Assembly: GCA_002067405.1 (NCBI GenBank)
Contig: MVRP01000149.1
Span: 1 to 10,248 of the forward strand
DNA from: Syntrophorhabdaceae bacterium PtaU1.Bin034
GTDB lineage: Bacteria > Desulfobacterota_G > Syntrophorhabdia > Syntrophorhabdales > WCHB1-27
Direction of reading: 5' to 3'
DNA: 10,248 bases
Shown: in pieces, positions 1-5,689 of the stretch
Layout: each line of letters begins with the position of its first letter
Numbering within the stretch: the first letter of the stretch is position 1
Made by a program: the position numbers and the translations under genes
Notes under the pieces: model-generated
Database searches by the model: none
The model's input: only the letters and a program-made list of their open reading frames with translations
What the model was told of the DNA's origin: nothing

Positions 1-506
1 GTGATGACCAGATCGAAGCGCGCCGGGTCGCGCGAGAACTCTCTCAGGGCCACCTCCGGGTCCGTCTCTGCGCGGACGTCGTAGCCGAGGCGGGAAAGCG
101 ATAGCTGCGCCATGGAAGTAACCGCCTCTTCGTCGTCCACGAGGAGTATCGTGCCGCTGCCCGGACGAGGGCCCGCCGTTTTAGCAATAACCTCTTCCCG
201 GGCACGCGCCTGAGCCTTGGGAAGAAAGACCCTGAACGTCGCTCCCTTTCCCTTCGCGCTGCTCACGGTGATCGCCCCTTCATGCGTCTTGACTATTCCG
301 TAGACCACCGAAAGCCCGAGGCCCGTCCCCTGCCCCGATTCCTTCGTGGTGAAAAAGGGCTCAAAGATTTTCTGCCTCACCGTCTCGTCCATCCCCATGC
401 CCGTATCGCTGACGGACAAAACGAGATAGTCACCGGGACGGAGCTCCGGATCGGGAAGCGGACCCTGCGGGTCGATGGTGACGTGCCGGAGACCAATGGT
501 CATCAC
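1..506 (-). CDS. Hybrid sensor histidine kinase, C-terminal segment (HATPase end plus receiver domain), partial
   Basis: This is the third reading-frame segment of one broken kinase gene; it runs off the left edge. Read from GTG at 504-506 or ATG at 501-503 it stays open to base 1 (about 168 codons). It carries the ATP-binding G boxes of a HATPase_c domain (DTGMGM, then GTGLGLS, with [10 protein letters not shown] between them), a short linker, and the start of a receiver domain ([10 protein letters not shown], acidic pair intact). The window ends at FDLVIT, just before the expected phospho-accepting Asp. In the family this part binds ATP and passes phosphate from the kinase His to the receiver Asp. 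It joins the 503-1441 segment if one G is added to the seven-G run at 506-512. Independent translation is unlikely. The gene assignment is firm; whether the break is real is not. Confidence 0.8.
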   Translation of the reverse strand, partial: MMTIGLRHVTIDPQGPLPDPELRPGDYLVLSVSDTGMGMDETVRQKIFEPFFTTKESGQGTGLGLSVVYGIVKTHEGAITVSSAKGKGATFRVFLPKAQARAREEVIAKTAGPRPGSGTILLVDDEEAVTSMAQLSLSRLGYDVRAETDPEVALREFSRDPARFDLVI

Positions 507-1441
507 CCCCCCTCGACCATTGCGTGGCCGGCGTTTGTCGCGAGGTTGAGGAGCACCTGTTGTATCTGCGTGGGATCGGCAACCAGTGTATCCTCCGGGG
601 CGTCCGGATCGAATCGTATCTCGATGGTGGTGGGAAGGGTGCTGCGGAGGAGCTTGGCGGTCTCTTCGATGAGGGGCGTAAGGCGGAAAGGTTTCACGTG
701 CTGCGCCGATTTACGGCTGAAGGCGAGGATCTGTTTGACGAGGTCCCGACCGCGGATCGCCGCAGTGAGCACCTGATTTAGATTGCGGAGCGTGGGGGAA
801 TCTTGCGGCATATCGTCGGCCGCGAGTTCCGCATTGCCGAGAATAACGGCAAGGAGGTTATTGAAATCATGAGCGATGCCCCCTGACAATGTCCCCACCG
901 CCTCGAGCCTCTGCGATTCCCTGAGTTGCTCCTCGAGGGTCGCCTCGCGGCTCACGTCCCGGATCAGGCCGACAAAGCTCGTCACGCTTCCGGACGCATT
1001 TTTCACGGGTGACACCCGAAGGTCGCATTTGAACTCGTCGCCCCCTTTCCTCCGGAGGACGAAGCGCCCCGACAAGGCCGCGCCACCGGCAACCGCCTCG
1101 GAGATGGAGCGCATCGCGGAAGGGTCGGGACTTTCACGCGAGAGGATGTCGATCTTGTTCTCCGCCAGCTCCGTTTTTTCGTACCCCGTTATTCTGGAGA
1201 AAGCGGCATTCACGTAGCTGACGGTGCCATCGGGCTCCACCAGAGCGATCCCTTCGTCCGCCGTATCGATTGCGGCCGCCAGCTTCAGGCGGGTCCGCTC
1301 CTCCTCCGTCTGTCTGGTGATGTCGCGGGCGATGACGAGAATCGAGGTAACCGTTCCCTTGCCGTCGACTTCCGGCGCCGCTCTCCACGATAAGATTTTT
1401 CTTCCTTCCCTCGTGAGGAACTCTAAATCGATCGATGCCAC
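503..1441 (-). CDS. Hybrid sensor histidine kinase, middle segment (PAS, HisKA, start of HATPase)
   Basis: This is the second frame segment of the kinase. It begins inside a PAS domain (ASIDLEFLTREGRK) and contains a further complete PAS domain (about residues 50-165, with ending SFVGLIRDVSRE). The dimerisation/phosphoacceptor helix follows, with GGIAHDFNN (His191), then the HATPase N box LLNLATNAGHAM (Asn303). It stops at a TGA immediately after a run of seven G, where the next frame continues with VMTIGL and the rest of the ATPase domain. The GTG at 1439-1441 is only the first usable codon in this frame, not a likely real start, because upstream codons in the same frame still read as PAS-like sequence (KEDGIQERTV). 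Cytoplasmic: no membrane segment is visible. The input signal is unknown. Family assignment is very secure. Confidence 0.85.
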   Translation of the reverse strand: MASIDLEFLTREGRKILSWRAAPEVDGKGTVTSILVIARDITRQTEEERTRLKLAAAIDTADEGIALVEPDGTVSYVNAAFSRITGYEKTELAENKIDILSRESPDPSAMRSISEAVAGGAALSGRFVLRRKGGDEFKCDLRVSPVKNASGSVTSFVGLIRDVSREATLEEQLRESQRLEAVGTLSGGIAHDFNNLLAVILGNAELAADDMPQDSPTLRNLNQVLTAAIRGRDLVKQILAFSRKSAQHVKPFRLTPLIEETAKLLRSTLPTTIEIRFDPDAPEDTLVADPTQIQQVLLNLATNAGHAMVEGG

Positions 1442-2109
1442 GGTCCTCTCCTGAATACCGTCCTCCTTGCCGACTTCAGCCGTTCGGCCGTCTCTTGCGG
1501 GAGCCCGACCTCCCCTATGCTTTTTCCAATGAAGTGAAGCGGACCGATGCCCATAAGCCGCTGGAACTCCCTGTTTGCGAAGGTGCAGCGGAGGGTTTCG
1601 TTGAACCGGAGGATGAGGTCGGGGGCATTGTCGGCGAGGGAGCGGTAATCTTTCCAGAGCTTCGCCGATATGTCATCCTGGTTCTTCTCTTTGGTGATAT
1701 CGCGAAGGTAGACGAGGAGCCGCCCGGACGAAGGATAGGCGCGGGCGTCGAGCCACTTGCGAACGACCGGGGAGAAGGCTTGAAAGGAGACGGATTTGTT
1801 CTGTGCGAGGGCCTCGAGGTACTTCTTGCGGAAGACCCCGTCCGATTCCTCCCGTTGGTATGACGGCCAGAGCTTCCTGCCCACGAGTTCTTCCTGTCCC
1901 ACCCCCAAAAGCTGCGCTGCGGCCCTGTTGCATGTCAGTACGCGCAGGCCGGGGTCGAGGGAGAGGAAGGCGAGGGGCATGTGTTCGATGATTTCCTGGC
2001 ATTCTTCCCCGGACGCCTTCACCGCATCGAGGGCCTCGACCAGAGCGCTCGTCCGCTCTTCGAGGAGGGCCTTCAACTCGGCGACTCTTTCCCGATCATT
2101 CATAATCAT
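1423..2109 (-). CDS. Hybrid sensor histidine kinase, N-terminal segment (coiled coil plus PAS domains)
   Basis: This is the first frame segment of the kinase, 228 residues. It begins MIMNDRERVAEL; a second ATG at 2103 is equally possible and neither has a good ribosome binding site. Residues 5-35 are a charged heptad-like helix, followed by one PAS domain (about 35-140, IIEHMPLAFLSLD to VYLRDITKEK) and the first half of a second (about 155-215, LADNAPDLILRF). After residue about 210 the sequence stops resembling PAS and ends at TAG 1423-1425. The true continuation (KEDGIQERTVASIDLEF) lies in another frame, so one base appears missing or gained between 1441 and 1490. There is no signal peptide or membrane helix, so this would be a soluble sensor. 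PAS domains usually bind haem, flavin or small ligands; nothing here tells which. Confidence 0.8.
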   Translation of the reverse strand: MIMNDRERVAELKALLEERTSALVEALDAVKASGEECQEIIEHMPLAFLSLDPGLRVLTCNRAAAQLLGVGQEELVGRKLWPSYQREESDGVFRKKYLEALAQNKSVSFQAFSPVVRKWLDARAYPSSGRLLVYLRDITKEKNQDDISAKLWKDYRSLADNAPDLILRFNETLRCTFANREFQRLMGIGPLHFIGKSIGEVGLPQETAERLKSARRTVFRRGPWHRSI

Positions 2110-2547
2110 TCACAAATTTGGGGGATTATTGTACCGGCTTGGGTCGCTCACCGGACGGTTTTGTCTGGAGTCGCATCTTCCCGGTCGGTACCCTTGATGA
2201 TCTGCCAACTTTACCTCTGACGAGATTCTTCCGATTTCAAGTTTATCAGACCGGTTCAAGGCTGTAAAGCAGTGATCGTGGCACTAGAGTAGTGTTTCCG
2301 GCATGCTTGAGTATTTCCAACAAAGCCTTATATTAAATAGCATCCCCGCAGATAACCATTTTCACGGAAAGAGAACGCGACGGTGAAGATCAATCACGGT
2401 ACTGATCGTGGCGAAGCCTCTCGGCATCCGGGAGCTTCTGATGAAGCCTGCAACGAAACGAGAGCTGGCTGAATCCATACGCAGAGCGCTTGATGTCGGT
2501 AGTCGTCAACTTTCTAAAGGAATTAAGAAAAGGGAGGTACGTGGAGC
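2110..2547. other. Divergent intergenic region between the kinase and the 2548 gene
   Basis: No intact gene is seen in this stretch. It separates the minus-strand kinase from the plus-strand genes, so it should hold promoters for both directions. The plus side has a plausible sigma-70 promoter at 2307-2334 and a receiver-domain remnant from about 2381. On the minus side only an isolated TACAAT-like -10 (complement of 2128-2133) was found, without a good -35. Confidence 0.5.
2307..2334 (+). promoter_or_regulatory. Candidate sigma-70 promoter for the 2548 gene
   Basis: TTGAGT at 2307-2312 and TATATT at 2329-2334 are separated by 16 bases. The first matches four and the second five of the six consensus positions. 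Transcription would begin near 2341 and give a leader of about 200 bases before the ATG at 2548, crossing the receiver-domain remnant. The call rests on sequence match only. Confidence 0.4.
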
Positions 2548-2551
2548 ATGA
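2381..2551 (+). pseudogene. Receiver-domain remnant (C-terminal end of a response regulator)
   Basis: From about 2411 one frame reads AKPLGIRELLMKP, then ATKRELAESIRRALD. This is the characteristic end of a receiver domain: the conserved Lys-Pro of the fifth strand followed by the last helix. The frame ends at TGA 2549-2551, overlapping the ATG of the next gene. Upstream, the expected Asp-containing half is missing. The preceding frame (VKINHGTDRGEA, from about 2384) may be the adjoining loop after a one-base shift. No start codon would give a functional domain, so it is called a relic, perhaps of the same kind of receiver found in the kinase at 1-506 or the regulator at 3748. The match is by eye but distinctive. 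Confidence 0.6.
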
Positions 2552-3024
2552 TGCGTAAGAGGATTATCAACCAAAGTTCCATCGGGTCTTTCTCTACCGG
2601 GCGACGCTTGCTGGACATAGAGCGCCTCGCACAGGTCGAAATTACCTCCGAGGAGACGGGGCGTCCGATCGAGTCGGCGCTGATACCCGGCGACGGTCAG
2701 GGGTGGCAGGCCGGTGAAGCCGGGGAGCAGATGATTCGAGTGCTGTTCGATGAACCCCAGGCACTCAGACGAATTCATCTCGTGTTTCATGAAGACAGCC
2801 GTGAGCGCACTCAGGAATTTGTCCTCCGCTGGTCGGAAGATGCCGGGCGTTCTTACCGCGAAATTGTTCGCCAGCAGTACACCTTCAGCCCACCCGGCGC
2901 TACTCACGAGGTCGAAGACTACGCGGTCGACCTCAACGGAGTAACGGTACTGGAACTGAAAATTGTACCGGACATAAGCGGGGGAGACGCCCGGGCATCG
3001 CTGATTTCGCTACGGCTTGCATAG
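2548..3024 (+). CDS. Small beta-sandwich protein, carbohydrate-binding-like (discoidin-type fold suspected)
   Basis: This 158-residue soluble protein lacks a signal peptide. The ATG at 2548 follows a good ribosome binding site (AGGGAGGT, 2531-2538); a second ATG at 2551 is also possible. After a short basic N-terminus the body alternates predicted strands: IESALIPGDGQGW, MIRVLFDEPQALRRIHLVF, RTQEFVLRWSEDAGRSYREI, and a C-terminal VLELKIVPDISGG with ASLISLRLA. The pattern of 'shift in appearance of a bound object' strands resembles galactose-binding or F5/8 type C domains, and proteins of this kind are often labelled carbohydrate-binding in databases. No catalytic motif is seen. A true ligand is not known. 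It stands alone: the next gene is 420 bases away. The fold is an inference from strand pattern; the reality of the gene is secure. Confidence 0.8.
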   Translation: MMRKRIINQSSIGSFSTGRRLLDIERLAQVEITSEETGRPIESALIPGDGQGWQAGEAGEQMIRVLFDEPQALRRIHLVFHEDSRERTQEFVLRWSEDAGRSYREIVRQQYTFSPPGATHEVEDYAVDLNGVTVLELKIVPDISGGDARASLISLRLA

Positions 3025-3443
3025 CGCCCGGGCGACCCGTGTTCGATCGGTAACCAGTTCCGCAATTGCTTTCTCTAGTCATGAAGGGTTTCGGAAGAAG
3101 CATCCCTCCGGCGTTCTTTAACCTTTCCCTATCATCTCCAAAGGGAAGCGATTTGCTTAATGTGCACCGGAATGGTATACTGAGTCTTCGGCATATCGAC
3201 AATCGGCGATAAGTCAGCCACGGCTGGAAACAGCACTCTCTAAACTTGCCCGGTCTTCCGATTGTGCTTTCTGCGGCATGCCGGGCTTCGCAGTCCAAAG
3301 GGTACTTCGTGTCGTGCCCTCGGCTATCCCACTGTATTTGCCTTTCCTTAAGATGGGTGTCATCCTGCCCTCCAATGTGTAGTTTCCTGGAACCAGCAGA
3401 TCGTTTCAAAAGGGATCTTTCGTAACCCCTTTTTAGGAGGCTC
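3025..3443. other. Intergenic region, no gene supported
   Basis: This 419-base gap has no convincing coding sequence on either strand. It holds a candidate promoter at 3153-3181 and a six-base inverted repeat GCCCGG/CCGGGC around 3248-3286 with a long loop. No T-tract terminator for the 2548 gene could be found. Confidence 0.5.
3153..3181 (+). promoter_or_regulatory. Candidate extended -10 sigma-70 promoter for the 3444-4119 pair
   Basis: TTGCTT (3153-3158) and TATACT (3176-3181) are exactly 17 bases apart, and a TGG triplet precedes the -10, making an extended -10 (TGn). The -35 is weak (three of six), as is common with extended -10 promoters. The start would be near 3188, leaving a leader of about 255 bases before the ATG at 3444. 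Confidence 0.4.
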
Positions 3444-3755
3444 ATGATAGAGAATGTTCCCACCGAACCCCGAATGGTGGCGGTTCAACTGGGTACCGAC
3501 GATGGTGCGTACCTTTGTAACGTTAAGGAGTCCGACCTCCCGAAGATTGATGCCGGAGCAAAAGGGACATTTGTCGTTATTCATTGTGCCATCCGGCTTG
3601 ATGCTATGAACGAGGGATTATACGAACTCCACGAGACAAAAGTGATCGAGACAAGTTCGATCGGCTTCTACCAGTCATTGCAGCGAAAAGCGCGATATAT
3701 AGTACGGAAGGGCCAACCAACCCTGCATATGAGAAAGAGGAGGAAGGATGAATAA
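3444..3755 (+). CDS. Hypothetical protein, 103 residues, overlapping the response regulator gene
   Basis: I do not recognise this protein. The first 70 residues look like a compact alpha/beta or beta domain (MVAVQLGTDDGAYLC, GTFVVIHCAIRLDA, LYELHETKVIE). The last 30 are strongly basic (QRKARYIVRKG, MRKRRKDE), which could bind nucleic acid or simply form a flexible tail. No membrane segment or signal peptide is seen. AGGAGG at 3435-3440 lies only three bases from the ATG at 3444; a later ATG at 3474 (Met11 of the protein) would be too far from it, so 3444 is kept. The stop overlaps the ATG of the response regulator by eight bases, so the two are probably translated together and may act together. 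The gene is likely real because of the ribosome binding site and coupling; its function is open. Confidence 0.65.
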   Translation: MIENVPTEPRMVAVQLGTDDGAYLCNVKESDLPKIDAGAKGTFVVIHCAIRLDAMNEGLYELHETKVIETSSIGFYQSLQRKARYIVRKGQPTLHMRKRRKDE

Positions 3756-4119
3756 GCGAATACTTTTTGTGGATGGCGACCAAACGATAGCCGGGGCCGT
3801 GAACTGTATGCTTGGAGAAATGGGCTATCAGGTCCGGACGGAGACGAGCGGCATGGACGCCCTTGCCATCTTTTCTCATAATCCTGCGAGTTTTGACCTT
3901 ATCATCACTGATCTCGGCATGCCCGACATCTCGGGCCTGCTTCTCGCGGAGAAGTTTCTCAAAATGCGCGGCGACATTCCGATCCTTCTTCTCACCGGCG
4001 AGGATGGCGAAAGACTGTCAAAGGCCCGGGAAACGGGGATACGCTGGTTCGGTGCAAAACCCCTCTCTATGGCCGCTCTCGCCGAGACCGTGAAAAAGGC
4101 TTTGGCGGAGGCAGCCTGA
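3748..4119 (+). CDS. Stand-alone receiver-domain response regulator (CheY-like)
   Basis: This single-domain response regulator has 123 residues, the full length of a receiver and no output domain. The phospho-accepting Asp55 sits in LIITDLGMP. The conserved Thr83 (ILLLTGE) and Lys104 (FGAKPLS) are present. The acidic metal-binding pair near the N-terminus is altered: RILFVDGDQ has Asp9 but Gly10 where a second Asp or Glu is usual; Asp11 follows. Magnesium binding, and so phosphorylation, may be weakened or shifted. Translation starts at ATG 3748 with AGAGGAGGAAGG just upstream and overlaps the end of the preceding gene. By family it would accept phosphate from a histidine kinase and act by protein contact. 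The hybrid kinase at 1-2109 is a nearby candidate, but its own receiver makes the pairing uncertain. Confidence 0.85.
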   Translation: MNKRILFVDGDQTIAGAVNCMLGEMGYQVRTETSGMDALAIFSHNPASFDLIITDLGMPDISGLLLAEKFLKMRGDIPILLLTGEDGERLSKARETGIRWFGAKPLSMAALAETVKKALAEAA

Positions 4120-4264
4120 GAAATCACAGATGTCCCGTTGAAGGGACGTCGCATGTGGCCGTGTATTCTCCGTGGACAGTGATCGCCCGATGCATGGCTG
4201 CACACGTAAGAACCGTCGGGGGCGGTCCGCTTTTTACGGCCACCCGGATGACTTCCCGGAGGGT

Positions 4265-4278
4265 GGACCACTTGGTCC
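4265..4278. promoter_or_regulatory. Perfect 6-2-6 dyad, possible operator upstream of the PC4-like gene
   Basis: GGACCA-CT-TGGTCC is a perfect 6-bp inverted repeat with a two-base centre, 65 bases before the ATG at 4344, inside an otherwise non-coding gap of 224 bases. It could be a binding site for a dimeric regulator. There is no T-tract, so it is not a terminator. It may be chance. Confidence 0.25.
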
Positions 4279-4343
4279 TCGGTGAAGCGGAAGCCACACA
4301 ACAGGGCATACGATAGGTCCATTGCTCTAAACAAGGAGGATTC

Positions 4344-4562
4344 ATGCTCATTGGAAAAATCGACGTGAGGGCAAAAGAAAAGATATTGGTGACGATACGT
4401 GATGTGAAGAAGACGAGAATGATAGATGTACGGGTCCATCATACGAGTGACGACGGAGAGATGGTAGCAACGCCCGCCGGCATTTCGCTGTCCGAGGGTC
4501 AGATAGATCTGGCCGTCGAATTGCTCAAAGAAGCAAAAGCAAGGGTTGGCGAGAAAAAGTGA
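4344..4562 (+). CDS. PC4/p15-like transcriptional coactivator domain protein
   Basis: This 72-residue protein matches the single-strand DNA/RNA-binding PC4 fold by its strand pattern: ILVTIRDVKKTRMIDVRVHH, a turn with acidic SDDGEM, then VATPAGISLSEGQ (the PC4-like 'P-x-x-GISLS' turn, residues 44-53) and a final helix DLAVELLKEAKARV. In the family such domains dimerise and grip single-stranded nucleic acid; bacterial members are poorly studied. AAGGAGGA (4333-4340) is well placed before ATG 4344. It lies 74 bases upstream of a cold-shock gene and may share its transcript, grouping three single-strand nucleic-acid binders. A broken copy of this gene lies at 7174-7276. Gene reality is very likely; family assignment is from motif reading and fairly confident. 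Confidence 0.75.
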   Translation: MLIGKIDVRAKEKILVTIRDVKKTRMIDVRVHHTSDDGEMVATPAGISLSEGQIDLAVELLKEAKARVGEKK

Positions 4563-4564
4563 GA

Positions 4565-4614
4565 CCGGGACGGGAAAGAACCGGCCCGGATGCGGTTCAT
4601 GATTGACACCGCAT
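4565..4614 (+). promoter_or_regulatory. Two small hairpins between the PC4-like gene and csp1
   Basis: CCGGG (4565-4569) pairs with CCCGG (4585-4589), and ATGCGGT (4590-4596) pairs with ACCGCAT (4608-4614) around an 11-base loop. Neither is followed by a T-tract, so read-through into the cold-shock gene is expected. They could set transcript processing or stability, or act in the csp leader. Confidence 0.3.
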
Positions 4615-4636
4615 TCTAATAAAAAAGGAGAGGTAT

Positions 4637-4837
4637 ATGGCGGAAGGGACAGTGAAGTGGTTCAACGAGTCAAAGGGGTTCGGGTTTATCGCTCAGGACG
4701 GCGGCGCGGATGTTTTTGTCCATCACAGCGCCATCCAGGGTTCGGGCTTCAAGTCTTTGTCGGAAGGCGACAGGGTTGAGTTCGACATCGTGAAGGGACA
4801 AAAAGGACCGGCAGCAGAAAATGTACGGAAGAAGTGA
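4637..4837 (+). CDS. Cold-shock domain protein (CspA family), copy 1
   Basis: This is a standard 66-residue single cold-shock domain. The opening [15 protein letters not shown] carries RNP1 (KGFGFI), and DVFVHHSAI carries RNP2. The rest ([24 protein letters not shown]) is typical. Such proteins bind single-stranded RNA and DNA in the cytoplasm, melt RNA structure and can prevent transcription termination. The ATG at 4637 follows AAAGGAGAGG (4624-4633). No separate promoter was found in the 74-base gap, so it probably shares a transcript with the PC4-like gene; a strong terminator follows at 4925. It is about 68% identical to the copy at 5102 (45 of 66 by eye), so the pair looks like an old tandem duplication. 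Family is certain; whether it is cold-induced is unknown. Confidence 0.95.
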   Translation: MAEGTVKWFNESKGFGFIAQDGGADVFVHHSAIQGSGFKSLSEGDRVEFDIVKGQKGPAAENVRKK

Positions 4838-4924
4838 TAGGTGACAGGCGCATGATAGAGCACGGGGCCGCGTTACAAGGCGGGATTCCCACAACGCAGA
4901 ACTTGTCGGGATCCTCACGAAGCT

Positions 4925-4956
4925 GCTCGACTCGGGCGCCGACTTGAGCTTTTTAT
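4925..4956 (+). terminator. Intrinsic terminator after csp1
   Basis: GCTCGA-C-TCGG (4925-4935) pairs with CCGA-C-TTGAGC (4939-4949) with a three-base loop, one C-C mismatch and one G-U pair. Five T (4950-4954), an A and two T follow. This ends the PC4-csp1 transcript just before the csp2 promoter begins at 4960. Confidence 0.75.
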
Positions 4957-4959
4957 TCC

Positions 4960-4988
4960 TTGACTTTGTCGGGTCCCCGCGGGATAAT
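4960..4988 (+). promoter_or_regulatory. Candidate sigma-70 promoter for csp2
   Basis: TTGACT (4960-4965) and GATAAT (4983-4988) are 17 bases apart; each matches five of six consensus positions. It starts right after the csp1 terminator. The transcript would begin near 4995, giving a csp2 leader of about 107 bases. A GC-rich spacer (GGGTCCCCGCGG) is unusual. Confidence 0.55.
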
Positions 4989-5022
4989 AAAGCATAAAGT
5001 TTACGTTTTTGCCGTACTGAAG

Positions 5023-5056
5023 GCCGCAAAGACTCTTGAGCTTTGTGGCTTTTTTT
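5023..5056 (+). terminator. Terminator-like hairpin inside the csp2 leader (possible attenuator)
   Basis: GCCGCAAAG (5023-5031) pairs with CTTTGTGGC (5041-5049), nine pairs with one G-U and a nine-base loop that may pair further (CTC/GAG). Seven T follow at 5050-5056. It has every mark of an intrinsic terminator, yet lies between the promoter at 4960 and the csp2 start at 5102. It would make a short RNA of about 60 bases unless polymerase reads through. CspA-type proteins are known to act as transcription antiterminators, so the gene's own product or its sister could open this hairpin. Confidence 0.65.
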
Positions 5057-5070
5057 ATTGCGTTTCGTAA

Positions 5071-5092
5071 CCTTTCATACTGTGAAAGGAGG
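5071..5092 (+). promoter_or_regulatory. Hairpin covering the csp2 ribosome binding site
   Basis: CCTTTCA (5071-5077) pairs perfectly with TGAAAGG (5083-5089) around a five-base loop. The second arm includes the first half of the Shine-Dalgarno run AAAGGAGG (5085-5092), nine bases before the ATG at 5102. A weak stem like this could limit translation and respond to temperature or to a cold-shock protein. Confidence 0.5.
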
Positions 5093-5101
5093 TACTCTAT
5101 C

Positions 5102-5302
5102 ATGGCAAGGGGAACAGTAAAATGGTTCAACGAGTCTAAGGGCTTTGGTTTTATCGCCCGAGAAGACGGCGAAGACGTTTTTGTCCACCACACCTCGATC
5201 AATGGCAGCGGCTTCAAGTCCCTGTCCGAGGGTCAGATGGTTACCTTTGACGTCGAGAAGACGTCGAAGGGCTTCAGGGCTATAAATGTCGTAACTGCCT
5301 AA
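5102..5302 (+). CDS. Cold-shock domain protein (CspA family), copy 2
   Basis: This is a 66-residue cold-shock domain, beginning [12 protein letters not shown] with RNP1 KGFGFI and RNP2 DVFVHHTSI. The reading frame is open further upstream to 5036 (TTG), but homology and the ribosome binding site AAAGGAGG fix the start at ATG 5102; the upstream part encodes the leader hairpin, not protein. It binds single-stranded nucleic acid as an RNA chaperone. It has its own promoter, a leader terminator-like hairpin and a hairpin over the ribosome binding site, whereas copy 1 has none of these, so the two are probably controlled differently. The greatest divergence from copy 1 is in the last 22 residues ([19 protein letters not shown]). 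Followed by a terminator at 5310. Family certain. Confidence 0.95.
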   Translation: MARGTVKWFNESKGFGFIAREDGEDVFVHHTSINGSGFKSLSEGQMVTFDVEKTSKGFRAINVVTA

Positions 5303-5689
5303 GCTTTATGGATCGAAGCCCCTCCTCGGGGCCTCGATCCTTTGCATCTCGTCGGCCTCCTTGGGAAGAACCAAACTCACCGAAACAGAAATGACGATCG
5401 AGGTGGTTCTGCGAGTCTCGTAGCCGAAAAGGCATTGAAGGCCGCCGCGAAGGAACCCCAACGTTTACATCTAAGCCCTTTAGTTTCAGCACGTCTCACA
5501 CGGCATCATCTGTCAGGCAACAGAACGGATAAAGAGCAAAGTCGGCAGAGGCCGAGGTTTTATGGAAAACAGGGAAAGAGTCGTTGCATACGTGGGGCGG
5601 CTGACTCAAGGCAAATGGGTTGCTGACCGATGTCGGCCCGCCTATTCTCAAGTCTCAGCGTCGATATAGTCGCTTAAAGGAGAAAGCCG
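5303..5689. other. Intergenic region with csp2 terminator; otherwise no supported gene
   Basis: The first 40 bases are the csp2 terminator. The remaining 345 bases hold no recognisable gene and no convincing promoter. A 35-codon frame at 5562-5669 (MENRERVVAYVG...) has a weak GAGG four bases before its ATG and ends 20 bases before the 5690 gene. It could be a leader peptide or a relic, but support is thin. Confidence 0.45.
5310..5343 (+). terminator. Terminator after csp2
   Basis: GGATCGA (5310-5316) pairs with TCGATCC (5334-5340), and inside it GCCCC (5318-5322) with GGGGC (5328-5332), with one A-C mismatch between the stems and a five-base loop. The hairpin is very stable, but only three T follow, so termination may rely on stem strength or the structure may mainly protect the 3' end. 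Confidence 0.6.

Noticed and set aside
2273..2411. Ten-base direct repeat TGATCGTGGC at 2273-2282 and 2402-2411
   Set aside because: One ten-base repeat in 10 kb is expected by chance and no other feature of a mobile element or att site accompanies it.
2933..3463. Open frame of 176 codons on the minus strand
   Set aside because: It overlaps the end of the 2548 gene and start of the 3444 gene, has no ribosome binding site or recognisable protein character, and reads as chance in a GC-rich gap.
5001..5049. GEMM-type cyclic di-GMP or cGAMP riboswitch in the csp2 leader, suggested by GCCGCAAAG
   Set aside because: The second stem and the GGCAAACC-type element of that riboswitch are missing; the sequence is explained by a simple terminator hairpin.
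5036..5101. Longer N-terminus for csp2 starting at TTG 5036
   Set aside because: The extra residues encode the leader hairpin; cold-shock proteins begin at the MARGTVKWF position and the ribosome binding site is placed for 5102.
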